Positions 42,397-53,424 of a DNA stretch of 64,000 bases are shown one piece after another; the stretch's first letter is position 1; each line of letters begins with the position of its first letter. Below the pieces are notes generated by a model. It was not told the DNA's origin, made no database searches, and saw only the letters and a list, made by a program, of their open reading frames with translations. The position numbers and the translations under genes are program-made. Where the stretch lies: contig JAHRHY010000004.1 of assembly GCA_019671135.1 (NCBI GenBank), forward strand, positions 2,976,001 to 3,040,000. Direction: 5' to 3'. This DNA comes from Linnemannia hyalina (taxonomy: Eukaryota; Mortierellomycota; Mortierellomycetes; Mortierellales; Mortierellaceae).

Positions 42397-43975
42397 CATG
42401 CCAAAGACCAATGTCAAGCAAGGAGGTCGCTTGGGGATGAGGCGAAGAAGCGAGCACAAAAACAGAAACCTGCCCCTCCTCTGCTCAACACAAAGGAAAA
42501 AACATACACCAAAAAACAGCTTGACGACATATATCTCCTTCGCCGACTGCGATACCACGACCTTTTGAACTCTGCCAGGAATGACGACATGGCTGCTGAC
42601 GTTATGTTTCCTACTGCCGACAACTTCGAGATCCCGTTATCAAGAGTCTCCCATTCCCTAGAAACCCAAGTCGAGCTGTTGGACATATACCATTACCTCG
42701 AAAAACGGAAGGAGAACCTTTCGTTCAAGTTCACCCGCCACACCTTTGGATCTAGAATGGGAATTAAACTTCCCAGAAACACTTTTTATAAAATGCTCAA
42801 GCGAGAGGATAAGGTATTTTCACATAACTAGCTGTCAAGAACTGTATATATCCAATGTAATTAATTGACACTTCTTCTACTTGCTCTTTAACGTTCAATA
42901 GATACGCTCGGCTGCTAATGCACTCCCGAAAGGCGCTCATTACATTGTCAAGCGGAAGGATATGGTGCTTGAGCAGGTCGTGCTTCATTGGCTGCATGAC
43001 CAACGTAGGAAGAGTGTTCCTGTATCCGGCAAGTTGATGCAGGATGCAGGTCATTTCGCTTGCACAGTTCTTTGTGACTTGAGGGATGAATCGGATGGTA
43101 CCCAGTCCAAGGAGCCACTATCATTTTCGGCTTGGTGGCTTGACGGATTCAAGAAACGGTATCACATCTCGCATTGCCAACTTCATGGAGAGGCAGGGGA
43201 GGTCGACCTGGGGGCTATCGAACCCGAGCTAATCGAAATTCGCCAGCTTTGCGCCCAGTACACCCCTGACAACATTTTCAACTGTGATGAGACTGGGATG
43301 TATGTGAAGGAACTGGACACCAAATCGTATACGAACCCAACTTCCACGTCAGGCGCCAAGGCAATCCGGGACTGCAGAGTATCCGTTATGTTTTGCATCA
43401 ATGCTTCTGGAACATCTCTCGCTATGGCCAAGAAAAAAGGTTCATTAATGCCGCTAGTTATCGGTAATATATGATGTTCTGTATGAGTGACTTATATGTG
43501 AATGACCTTGGCGACATATCTTTCTTCAGATCTTAATCCTTATGGCTGTTTTGGTTCATGTTAGGTGAACACATCCCCAGAGACGTTGAAAAGGAGGCTG
43601 CCGCAAAGATGACCATGACGAGAACAAAGAAAGGGTGGATGGACGGCGAGGTATTTGTACGCTGGCTACAAAAGTTGGACGATGACCTTGACCAACCCAC
43701 TCTTCTTCTGATGGACTCTGCAGGAGCGCACAATAACGTCGATATGCGCGACCCTTATGGAGGAGTGCCTTGGAGGCATCTTCACATCCGGCGACTACCC
43801 GTCAACTCAACTTCGGTTACCCAACCTCTCGACGCGGGCGTCATCAATGCTTTCGTACGTGTGTTTCTGGAGATGCTTGGCTTTGAAACATATTATGTTC
43901 GAAACTTCAACCAAGGAGGCCATCCATATCCGGCTCCACCAACCATAGACTACTTCCGCGCACCCTTTCCACCGC
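42397..43975 (+). pseudogene. Second pogo-like transposase, frameshifted and 3'-truncated
   Basis: ATG 42397 (MPKTNVKQGG), then a one-base frameshift in a G-run near 42437; from there it parallels the copy at 26440: EKTYTKKQL, LETQVELLDIYHYL, intron about 42815-42900, IFNCDETGMY (about 43276), intron about 43465-43563, LLMDSAGAHNN (about 43708), TQPLDAG (about 43822). Homology stops at about 43925-43970, where the frame runs into the 3' flank of the Fanzor gene. The C-terminal about 200 residues and the right TIR are missing. Confidence 0.8.
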
Positions 43976-44028
43976 GCGCCGGGCATGAGCTAGAGGCAAT
44001 GGCTGTTTTTGATGTCCTGGAGATCGAC

Positions 44029-46790
44029 TCATTGTGCCAGTGCTCCCGCTGCTGCCGCTTCCAGGGGTTGTGTTCGAGAGTGTTCTGATCCTGCGCCGGC
44101 ACTAGCCATCCAAGGAAGAGATCCGTCCGGAGCCACAGGCTGGAGGTGCTCTGGACGCTGCTGCTTCTCAAGATATCCTCGCACAAGGTTGGCCTTGTTC
44201 TCAGCCGCCATAACGTCACGGTGGTGACAAACGTGGCAGGTTGGGCAAAAGAAACGGCGGAGGGTGACCTGGGCGACGAATAGCCCACAGTGAGGACATT
44301 TCTTGCTCGTATAATACCCATTGAGTCCAACGACCAGGTAACCCAACGACCGTGCCTAATTTGAAGGAAACGGGCAATCATATTTACTATTTTTTGTTTG
44401 TTTTACGGATGACAAGTATTTGCAGGTGTCAATCCTTAATGATATTCTTGAATCAATGGTTACCTTCTGCACAAAAAAAGATAGGAAAGTGGAGTCAAGA
44501 GAGGAGAGTCCACTCCTAATCGAGAACTTGCCCAGTCCTACTCCAATCAAGACAGGGTTTACTGGATCATATCGACGCCCAATACTTCCTCCAACGATAC
44601 CAAGGAGGCGGTCGGCAAGTAATTGGTACTCATACTGACGGGCACGCTCCTTGTCCCACTTGTGGCGTTTGTACAGCTGGTCTAGGCCCGCATAGAACTT
44701 CAATAGTCTCTCCTCGACTCGCCTCAGCTCTGCAGTGTAGTTGATCACACTCGCCCCCTCGCCTTTCAAAGGCGGAAGTTCAGTCTCGATTCTTGCAATC
44801 GTTCGGTGTTCCTCACCCACATCCAGCAATGCCTGCTTCTCGCCCTCCAGCCACCGACGGAAGCGGAATGTTGGTTGATACACCGCCTTTTGTTTCACCG
44901 TCAGATTGTGAAACACCGCCCTTGTTGACACCAGAGGCGAGGTTGTTGTCTGTTGATCTTGAGTTGAAACCGAGATGGGGATGGGAAGAGAGATTGAGAA
45001 TGTTGACGTTGCTGTCGGTTCCACAGAGGTAGCAAAAATCCCTTCCATGCTTGAAGTTACCTGTCGACCTCCTTGCCGTTTCCAGTCCTGAGCGAGTCGT
45101 CCAGAATATCCACAGAGGCGCCAATGACACACGCCTTCCACCGTCCAAAGTCAACGCCTTGATCTCTTCGGGTTGAACTCCTGGCCAATATTTGGTGACG
45201 TCGTCCTTGCTGGTAATGACATTCCTGATCTCGGGCAGGAAGTAATCGATTCCGCCAACAGTCGAAGTCAATCTTGAGGGCAGCCTGTCCTCTGCGATAC
45301 GGCGAAATCGAACATCCTGAAGCTCTCGAAGCTTGAATGCCAACAACTGTATCCTGAACCCGTCGGTCTTTAGAGAGCCTCGGAGGACATATCCCTTCGT
45401 GGCATAGGTAATGGGGTCGAGCCATTCATTCTGGACATCCACCAAGTGACTCCGGATCTGATCCAAGGACCACAGCTTGACCGCAGATCGATGATCTGCT
45501 TGCTTCCGCTGTCGACTTGTGAGACCTTGAGGGGCGACGTCGGCGACAAAGTTCTTGATGATATAACCGGGCTCTTTTCCTGCTATCCATGTGTCAAGGT
45601 CGTTCACTGAGGTGATGGTCGAGTTATCCAACTCGCCCACCCGCACCAATCTTTCTTTCAGCGATGTACGCTTCCAGAAAAGGCTGCAATCTCCCTCTCC
45701 GAGAATGTAAGGAAGGTTGCTGTGAGGAGGTAAGGGGCACAATCCGACGGCTGTTTCCCGTGAGTTTGTTCAAGTAGGGAAAGTTCTCGACGGCGGAAAC
45801 ATCTGGTCGAATTTGAATGTCGACATCTCCTCTTACTATGCCCTTGTCCTTCATGACCTTGAGCTATGCAAGAAATGAAAATAATAAAATAAAATAAATT
45901 AAATAATATTCGCGATGTTTTTTTTTTGTGCGATGAAAGCATAACAGCACACCTGAATTAGTCAAAGACACTTCAGCCCATACCTTATCGTGGAGATCAC
46001 GGCTCCTATGCCCATACACTCGCCTCAGCTCGACAGCCAGCTGACCAGACACAGATCGGACCAAATACGTCGGTGTGAATGGTGCGGTTTCCTGAAGTTC
46101 CCTGCGCGCCCGAAATGGATCATGTATCCCGTCCTTCACCAACCAGACAACAAGCTGATTAGCAACGCCGCCTGCCTTGGAGTTCTCCTTCGGGTAATTT
46201 CCTGAATAGAGATACGTCAGGAAAGAGATTAAGAAGTGGAACTCCTTGTCCTGCCTGTTCGCGACATCGGAGTCGTCGTTCTCCTTGATGCCGCCGGCAT
46301 CCTCCTCATCCTTATCGATATTCGCAGGATTGTCCACTCGCAAATCGACAACAGTATCCCCGCTCCGCCTCCGTGATAGAGTCCTTCTTGCACTGAAGTC
46401 GATATAATTCGGTCATCGTTTGGGGTGGCGTCATTAATTCCAATATAATCCGTCGCTCCTCCTCCACTTTGTCCATGCGATCCCTCAGCATTTCCACGAA
46501 ATGGTCAATAAGACGCTGAGCCTCACGCTTCACGCCCGCAGCCAGCCGTGGGGCCTCCTGGAAACAATCGACTACCTCCTGACGCTCCTTGGTAAGAGCG
46601 TCAGTACCGGCAACTCCGTCCATCACCGCGCGTCTGACGTTCGCACGCACTGTGCCAATCTCCAAAGAAGACGTTGGGTGGCGCCAGTTCATAGACCGCA
46701 CGAGACCATTCTTGTCGAGATCTGCAAGTGATTTCTTCTGAATTCCAGATGAGACTCTGTCGCCCTTCGGTTTGGACTTTTTGATCGAAA
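44029..46790 (-). pseudogene. Fanzor (eukaryotic TnpB-like RNA-guided nuclease), several frameshifts
   Basis: Recognisable from the N-terminal helical region (about 46700-46380) through YATKGYVLRGSLKTDGF (about 45400), the RuvC-I block EEIKALTLDGG (about 45160) continuing one frame over as ACVIGAS, FHNLTVKQKAVYQPTFRFRRWLE (about 44910), LIGVGLGKFS (about 44550), then after an intron (about 44466-44355) GYYTSKKC-PHC...CPTC zinc ribbon and RuvC-III HRDVMAAEN (about 44225), ending EHLQP and a short tail at 44029. TnpB relatives cleave DNA guided by an omega-RNA; Fanzors are the eukaryotic version, carried by diverse transposons. Frame changes near 46350, 45690, 45140 and 45065, and no clear start ATG. 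In the C-terminal motif usually read NE-Y-TSK, the Glu is Gly here. Tail-to-tail with a pogo-like transposase. Confidence 0.85.
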
Positions 46791-46849
46791 CACTGTTGTG
46801 AGAAGTATGGGGTCTGTTGTCAACGAGAAGAAAAGAGTTGTTTTATTAT

Positions 46850-46975
46850 TTTACACCACTGGAGTGATATTTAACCACGGTGGTGATAGCTAATCACGGA
46901 GGTGGTAAGTAATCACGGAGATGATAATTGTTATAAATAATCACGGATGTGATTTCTTGAGCAGCGACCATCTGT
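46850..46975 (+). repeat. Short tandem repeat near the Fanzor 5' end
   Basis: About five units of roughly 22-30 bp with core TAATCACGGAGGTGRTA. Non-coding. It may mark the outer part of the Fanzor-carrying element. Confidence 0.6.
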
Positions 46976-47339
46976 CATGTAGTGATGTGGTCGCTTGCAG
47001 CACTTCTTCGTTAAATAAAAAGACGGGGTAAAATAGAAATAAAAACCCCGTACCGTAACACAGCTCCCCGCTAAGTTTTTTGGACCATGAGAGTGAGCGT
47101 AGTGGGCAATTGATAATGTAAGGTAAAAAAATGAAAAAACCTTAGTATTTTGTAGTGGAAGGAAAAATAACCTTCTTCAGTTGTAGCGATGAGGAAAAAA
47201 CAAAACCTCTTTCAGACCTCGGTTCTATGTGGGTCTATTAGCGCAAGGTGAAAAACGTCATGCTCTAGTTGTGGCACGCGTGCAAAAAACCTTGTCATTG
47301 CTCCTATCTCTTTGTAGGGTGGTTATTAAATAAAATTTG
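46976..47339. other. Gypsy 3'-flank-like non-coding stretch
   Basis: AAGGAAAAA/ACCTT and GAGGAAAAAACAAAACCTC blocks similar to 29020-29330, adjacent to a gypsy chromodomain. Confidence 0.35.
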
Positions 47340-47579
47340 TTAGAGCTTCTCAGACCTCTTTCTTTTGCGAGTGACGGGACTGGAGCTTTCTATTTGTTCC
47401 ATTTTGGCAGCTCTTTCTTTTCTGTTTTCAAACCTCTTTACATGTGTGGCTATTACATGTGGGTTCTTTTTGTTGATTCTCTGGTAATACAGCGAGATGG
47501 CTTTTTTCGAGTCGAAGTTCTCGTAGGGAATTTCCGAATTCTCTGACTCAGGATAACCCTTCCATTGTACCTTGTACAA
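47340..47579 (-). pseudogene. Gypsy chromodomain fragment
   Basis: An ORF beginning YKVQWKGYPESENSEIPYENF, a chromodomain second half, followed by a basic tail. Only the polyprotein's 3' end remains. Confidence 0.65.
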
Positions 47580-47905
47580 TACAATGCTCCAACTCTATCG
47601 TTTCCTGATTTTTCACAACCATTCTATGTTGCCACTGACGCATCGAATGTTGGGATTTGGCGCAGTTCTATATCAATTACCTAAGGGTCCAAAGTACTCA
47701 AACCATATCAACTATATTTCATTCGTGTCTCGCTCACTCCAAGAAAGAGAAAGACGATACTCCACAACAAAGAGAGAACTCTTGGTGACAGTCTTTGCTC
47801 TCAATCGATTCCATTATAATAATAACTTTGGGGTAGACACTTTGAACTATACACTGATCATAAAGCACTCATGTATATTCATTCTCAACTTGAACTTAAC
47901 GCCAT
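47572..47905 (+). pseudogene. Gypsy RNase H fragment, opposite strand
   Basis: Frames give FYVATDASNVGI then NHINYISFVSRSLQERERRYSTTKREL, the RNase H region seen at 31180-31360 on the other strand. Two or more frame changes. It abuts the chromodomain fragment in inverted orientation, so this is a rearranged relic. Confidence 0.65.
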
Positions 47906-47957
47906 GTTAACGAACCGGCAAGAAGCAATCTTGAACTATACCTCTACTATCAACTAC

Positions 47958-48190
47958 AGAGGAGGCCTTTCAACTCCATATTATCATATGGTGTTTGTTA
48001 CATCTCTGTAGATCTTGCTGCTATCTACCACATTAGAGGTGAGTGTATGTATAATATTAACCATGTAAAACAACCGCTGTAACATTCATTGCGTATTCTC
48101 CTACTAAACACCATCATATTCTCTAAACAACAAAGTCTTATTTTTCGCACACCAATCTCTTGAATGTGTCCATCTACTATGGCAAGAGTA
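47958..48190 (+). mobile_element. MITE-like family B, copy 2 (5' part only)
   Basis: Starts GGAGGCCTTTCAACTCC and follows copies 25108 and 60676 for about 230 bp, ending near GAATGTGTCCATCTACTAT. Confidence 0.55.
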
Positions 48191-48920
48191 GAATAGATTC
48201 ATTTGGTTGCCTGTTTGTTTATTTTGTGAAACTACACCAACGCTACATTTTTTTCTTCTTCATTGACTTGCCTGAGCCATTGAAGGAACCCTCCGCGCGC
48301 TTATCGATAGCCAAATGAACCATTTACCCCTGAGTATTTTCATTTGGTGGGAAAAAGAGGACCATTGAACATGCAAAATGCATGTCCTTTCCCTGAAGTG
48401 TTTATTGAACAATGACAAGCCGCGTGTTTTCAACGCTCTTTACTCTTCCTTGAGTTTTGTATCGCGCAATTGAAATAAAGACGATGGATTCCTTGAAGGG
48501 CAGTCGAGAGATGAGCGCGAGAATTAGTTAAAGAATGCGATGAAAGGAAGCACAGGAAAGAAAAATCGTTTTTACACATTGTACATTTTTTTATTTTTTT
48601 TCTTTTTCCTTTAAGTGGAAGTACCTGAAGTTGAATGTATTAGTCGCTGTCTATTCTTTTGGAACCCTGGGAGGTGTTTGTATGCGTTACGGATGTACCA
48701 TGATGCTGCGACAAACAAATAAAGGGTTGTTCCTTACCCAGTACCGTGAGACACTAAACGAACCAGGGAAGAAAAAAAACCGCAGCGACTAACGTTAAAG
48801 ACCGGATCCGATATAGTAAACGCATCCTTAATCTAATTGACCTGCCGACCATGATGGCAACACCCAGTTTATTTTTGAACAATAATCCGCTGGACAACTG
48901 GTCAGGTACTGACTAATTTC
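48191..48920. other. Intergenic, no gene seen
   Basis: AT-rich unique sequence with T-runs near 48590. The terminal portion is presumably the 3' flank of the minus-strand gene ending at 48921. Confidence 0.3.
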
Positions 48921-51333
48921 TCAAACATATTCCGTGTCCTCATCTTCCCGAAAGCCTTCTCCCAATCTTGCTCGCTTGTTCGATTTTGATGGTGTAAACA
49001 AGATGTACGGCTCCGATTTCCTGGGTCGCAGAGGTGGGGTGGTAGGAAGAGGCGTTGCAGGATTGCAAGCGAAAGTTTCAACTACATCGAGAGCGAATTT
49101 TCTCGTATGCTCCTGTTGTTGACGATAGGTTGAGCGGTTAGTGAGTGCAAAGTGAGAATCACCTCGAAAATAAAAAAGAAATGAAAAAAGTCACTTACAG
49201 CAAATTCCAACAACACGTGGAGCGAATTAGACTTCAGGAAAGGCTTGAGCTGAGATACATGAGATGGGAGCCAAACACTAGACATCGTAGAACGGCCTGC
49301 TCCAAGAATGTCCTCGTAGCGACGCAAAGTGTAGAAGTCCACGACTAGGCCCCGTCCCTCTGCGATGACGGGATAGCTCTTCGTGATGTCCAGTCCCCTT
49401 TTCTCTAGGTCCAAAAGGATAGCACCATTGAGGCGAACGGACTTTCGCTGCTGCTGTCGACAAAGAGCTTCCGAGGCGTTGCTTGACTTGAACTCGAAGA
49501 CGCAAATCTCGTTGTCCCAAGTATGATCAGCATACACTCGAATGCTCATGTCCACCTTCCTTCCGCAAATGTACTTGTTCGTCTGGCCAAACTCATCCTC
49601 GATTAGCAAGCGGCAATTTTTGGCTGCTGTCGACATCAGTTCTCCTCTATTTTATTATAAAAAGAAAACGAAAAAGAAATTAGTGATTTAGTTCAGCAAT
49701 GAATGAACCTGCCAAGACTTTGTTTTTCAACTTACGGGATGGCTCTGACTTTGGAACCGTGAAAGAGTGTGTTAAAAATTTGTGTCCAAGCAGAGACATA
49801 GACATGCTCTGACGTCGGAGGTTCGAGCTGTCCTATCGCCAGCAATGAACAAATGTGGCTCATGGTCATGAGAGCTGCGTGAACAGCCTTTTGTTCCTTG
49901 TCTCTCACTGTCAGTTTCGCGAACTGCGAAAGCAGCTCCCAGACCTTCAGCTGCAAATCCAGGAGACTTGGCTCTGCATAGGGGTCTTCTTTTATGCCAG
50001 GGCACAACGCCGACAACAGGTCCGATAGCAATGCCTCCACCGTTGACATCCTCGGCGAGAGCCAAGGAAGAAGCGACTCGAATTTGATCGTTGATGAAGT
50101 GTAAATCCCATTGCTGTTGGAGAAAGAGTGTTGATAATACCCGATAAGAGGACCCTGGATAAAACACAATGTTAACGACGACCGACAAAACATAACGTTA
50201 AAGATGACCGACAAAACATAATGTTAAAGACGGCCGACAAAAAAAAATCGAACAAATAAATAAATAGATAAATAAACTTGGACCTACATTATGTCCTTGC
50301 TAACATTGCTAGACTTGTCCAGGTCTTTGTACGCGTACTTGGCCATCTCCTTGTGATTCAAAGATGAAATAGACGTCGGGAAATCAGGGAGTGTCGTCAC
50401 CTCTCCGCGTGTCTATGACGGTGAAAGGACAAGTACAGTAAGAACAGTCATCCCCTTGCAGATAGATAGTAACACCCAGAAACAGCAAGCGTAATCGCCT
50501 TCGTTATAAAGCGCATTTACTAACCTTCTTGAAGATATGTAGGATGAGGTCGTAGAAGGGGGTGGCCTTGGCGCGTGTGATCTCTTCCTCGGTCAAGTCA
50601 ACTTCAGGTTGGTTCTCCTCGTGGAATCTGTCAGTCGAACCATCGCTTTGGTTAGGCTCGTCTAAACGTAGTAGGTCCCAACATAGATAGCACATAAGGA
50701 TCAAAGGTCTACAGCATATTTGGCACACAAAGAAACCTCAGAACCATGCCAATGACTCTGGCTCTGATTCAGTTGTGCGGGTACTTTGTAGGAGTTTAAT
50801 AAGTATTGCGTTTTCCTAAAATAAAATAAAATAAAATAAATGCCATTAATAACCGCGTTACCTGACTGCTGCGCGTGATCGTACTGCGTGGTCTCTGAAC
50901 TAGAACTCAGGGGAGGAAGGGCATTTGCGGATGATTCATGTAGCGGCCGTGTCGTAGCGGATCTGCTGTGACCAAGCTCCTCCTTAGCAGCTAGTAGTGG
51001 CAAACAAAAAGTTATTGTTACTCAAAGCATTCGGGGGTCGACCAAACATAATTCAGACTTTTCATGCAACTAACCTTCTACTTGGTGGTCGATCTCGCCG
51101 GTAAGCAAGTCCGCTGCTCCTGCTCGCACTGCTTCCGGAACTTTGTTTGTAATTATAACATTGTACTCATTCTTGCAGGCGGCTCTGAACTCCTCCGTGT
51201 AATCCAGTCTCAAAGCCTGCTCATCATCCTGTTCCCGACAGGTACAAACGTAGTTCGTATAACAGAGATAGGTCGAGCGATAATCCTTGTGCCCGTGGAG
51301 GTCCTGTAAAGTGTATTCAGTGAAGCTCAGCAT
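48921..51333 (-). CDS. Seven-exon unknown protein with PD-(D/E)XK-like motif
   Basis: Exons: 51333-51075, about 50992-50872, about 50671-50526, about 50412-50288, about 50157-49737, about 49647-49201 and about 49121-48921, all with GT-AG borders and a continuous frame from ATG 51333 (MLSFTEYTL). Middle exons are helical. The penultimate exon has GRKVDMSIRV...ICVFEFKSSNA (about 49560-49460), a D...ExK arrangement of the PD-(D/E)XK fold, followed by RKSVRLNGAIL and YPVIAEGRGLVVDFY, which resemble a family I associate with Mortierella-type genomes but cannot name. The C-terminus is Pro-rich with TPSKSNKRAR, a nuclear-signal-like patch. Upstream lie a 170-bp duplication and the shared promoter element. 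Confidence 0.7.
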
Positions 51334-51469
51334 TATTGTCGAACGGCGCTCCTATTTAGATGACAAAAATCGGAAGCCGGGTTGGAAGCCTCCGTGCCGA
51401 ATGTGTTAGCTGGCTAGATTGTCATAGGAATCTGTGAAGCCTGTATTATCACGCAAAAAGGGTCTGCAA

Positions 51470-51790
51470 AGACCAATTGAGGCATAGGGCGGCAATGTTC
51501 CCCCGGACCTCCAAGAGGGTCGACCATTCAACTCGGAGGTTCATGTGGGCCCGACCGCTTTAGAACTGCCACATCTGTGGTTAACGTTCACCATCAAATA
51601 GCCCAACGCAAAAAAATAAAAAAATAAGTAGATCGACAAAGACCAGTTGAGGCATAAGGCGGCAATGTTCCCCCGGACCTCCAGGAAGGCAGACCATTCA
51701 ACCTGGAGGCTCATGTGGGCCCGACCGCTTTTAGAACAACAGCTGCATCTGTAGCACGCGTTCACCATCAACAAGTCCAAGGTATGAATG
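51470..51790 (-). repeat. Two 170-bp tandem units upstream of the nuclease-like gene
   Basis: GGCAATGTTCCCCCGGACCT occurs at 51491 and 51661, with about 145 bp of each unit matching with moderate divergence. The array lies between the gene start (51333) and the promoter element (51913-51948), as the 239-bp array does at 17944-18890. Confidence 0.85.
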
Positions 51791-51912
51791 TAAAAGAAGA
51801 ATACAAAAAGGACGCGCCAATTACACAACCAAGCGGGCAATCGCTTACCATTCAACGTGTGCGGAAGAGGAAGAGGATGGTATGACAAGTATGACTTTTG
51901 GTCGACTCAAAA

Positions 51913-51948
51913 AGCACAATGGGCGCGAGAATTACGTCACCGAAGTTA
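51913..51948 (-). promoter_or_regulatory. Shared TTCGGTGACGTAA element, minus strand
   Basis: Read on the minus strand: ACTTCGGTGACGTAATTCTC then GCGCCCATTGTG. It is oriented toward the gene starting at 51333, about 600 bp away because of the tandem duplication. Confidence 0.65.
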
Positions 51949-52329
51949 GTAATCTCGCGCCATCGCTCACGTGACCCGACACTATGGAGTGCTGACAAGC
52001 ATGCATATCTAACAGCCATCTCATCACCCCTCTCCAAACAGGATTTGTTCCTTCAGCCAATAAGACGTATTACAAAACATCATTAACGTATTTCTTACGT
52101 CTATAACCACCTTTTCCGATTTTAAGTTGAATACGAAAAGACCATTCGAGTCCTGAATCATACTATGTGGTCTGTTTCCAACCAGCACAATTCACTGGTT
52201 CCGAGCAGTATGAGGACCATGACAGGCGAGAAGGGTCAGCTACGCGCGAGTGCATTGTCAATATTGTCCAGCGATTCAGACCATATTGATTGCCAATTAA
52301 TGCAAATAAACAAAATATATTGATCAAGG
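51949..52329. other. Intergenic, no gene seen
   Basis: Unique AT-rich sequence; CTCACGTGACC near 51967. Confidence 0.3.
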
Positions 52330-52497
52330 GCGATTTTTCACGTATACGGTACACGTAAATAGTTTTGTAAAACATCCAACTTTCTGTCAACAAACTATGT
52401 ACCATGCGGGTTGGTGTATACGATCCGAATTTGTAAGAGGGATACAATACAAATAGGCACCAAGCAAGATGCGATTTTTTAAAAACTAGTCTCTTAT
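52330..52497 (-). repeat. Dispersed repeat family A, copy 2 (inverted)
   Basis: Minus-strand copy of 23285-23440 and 62622-62790. It shares the preceding AAGAGACTAG with the 62622 copy. A further stretch (about 52550-52640) matches 59205-59300 directly. Confidence 0.6.
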
Positions 52498-52732
52498 TTG
52501 CATTTCGCGGCAAAGATTCAATAGAGCAAGAACAAGTTTTGGAGTATCATCGTCAAGAATTACTCTCCTCAATTTCAATGCGAAGGATGCGATCTGGTGA
52601 TGGAGATGTACATTCAGGAGAGATCTATGCGAAAAACTATGGTACTATTCCGTTTGGAGAATGTGGTGATAAATTTATATGTGTTTGAGAGCAATGCTAA
52701 TTAATTGTCTTGGGCTCAATCCACTGCGCCCA

Positions 52733-52848
52733 AGGATCAACTGATCGTGCCAAAGGTCGACTGATCGTGCCAAAGGTCGACTGATCGTGCCAAAGGTCGA
52801 CTGATCGTGCCAAGGGTCGACCGATCATGGCAAGAGTCGACTTGTCAT
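52733..52848 (+). repeat. 21-bp tandem repeat
   Basis: Five units of CTGATCGTGCCAAAGGTCGA-type, the last two diverged, just beyond the gypsy fragment's 3' end. Confidence 0.85.
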
Positions 52849-52884
52849 AGGGAACGACGCGGCAACCTCCCCTTCTAGGGCTAA

Positions 52885-53405
52885 GCTCCGCGAAGCAAAG
52901 AACCGGGCTTGTTGGGATGACGTTGGTGGAGCTGTGATACAAGCTTGGGGGAGTTGGCGACCGATGTGGCGGGAACCCAAAACCGCTCGGAAATAGGGTA
53001 TCCTTTCCAGTGGATGTGATATTGAAGAGTGCTTCGCTGTATTCTGGAGTTGAGGATTGATTCGACTTCATACTCGTCTTCACCAGCAACAATCAATGGT
53101 GGTAAGCGCTTTGGGGTTCGGTCCGGAATAGTGTTAGGACGGAAACGCTCAAGTAGACTGACGTGGAACACAAGATGGATCTTCATCATCTTGGGGAGGT
53201 CCAAACTGTATGATCGGGTGCCCACCTTCTCAAGGATGGAAAAAGGGCCTTGTCGCTTATAATCCAGTTTTAGAGCCAGGCGGGTGGTGCGAAGGTTGCG
53301 AGAGTCAAGCCAAACCTTGTCACCGATCTCAAGCTCTGGTTGGACCATGGCCTTGTGATGAAATAAAGGGTTAGTTTTTGGGCCATCCATATCTCCTATA
53401 ATATA
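52885..53405 (-). pseudogene. Gypsy integrase C-terminus and chromodomain fragment
   Basis: The minus-strand frame reads VWLDSRNLRT (GPY/F-type integrase tail; GPFSILEKVG), VFHVSLLERF, then a chromodomain (YEVESILNSRIQRSTLQYHIHWKGY). This Tf2-like lineage differs from the chromovirus at 29393. The integrase core and RT are missing. Confidence 0.85.
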
Positions 53406-53424
53406 ACATAAACTACAATTTAGA

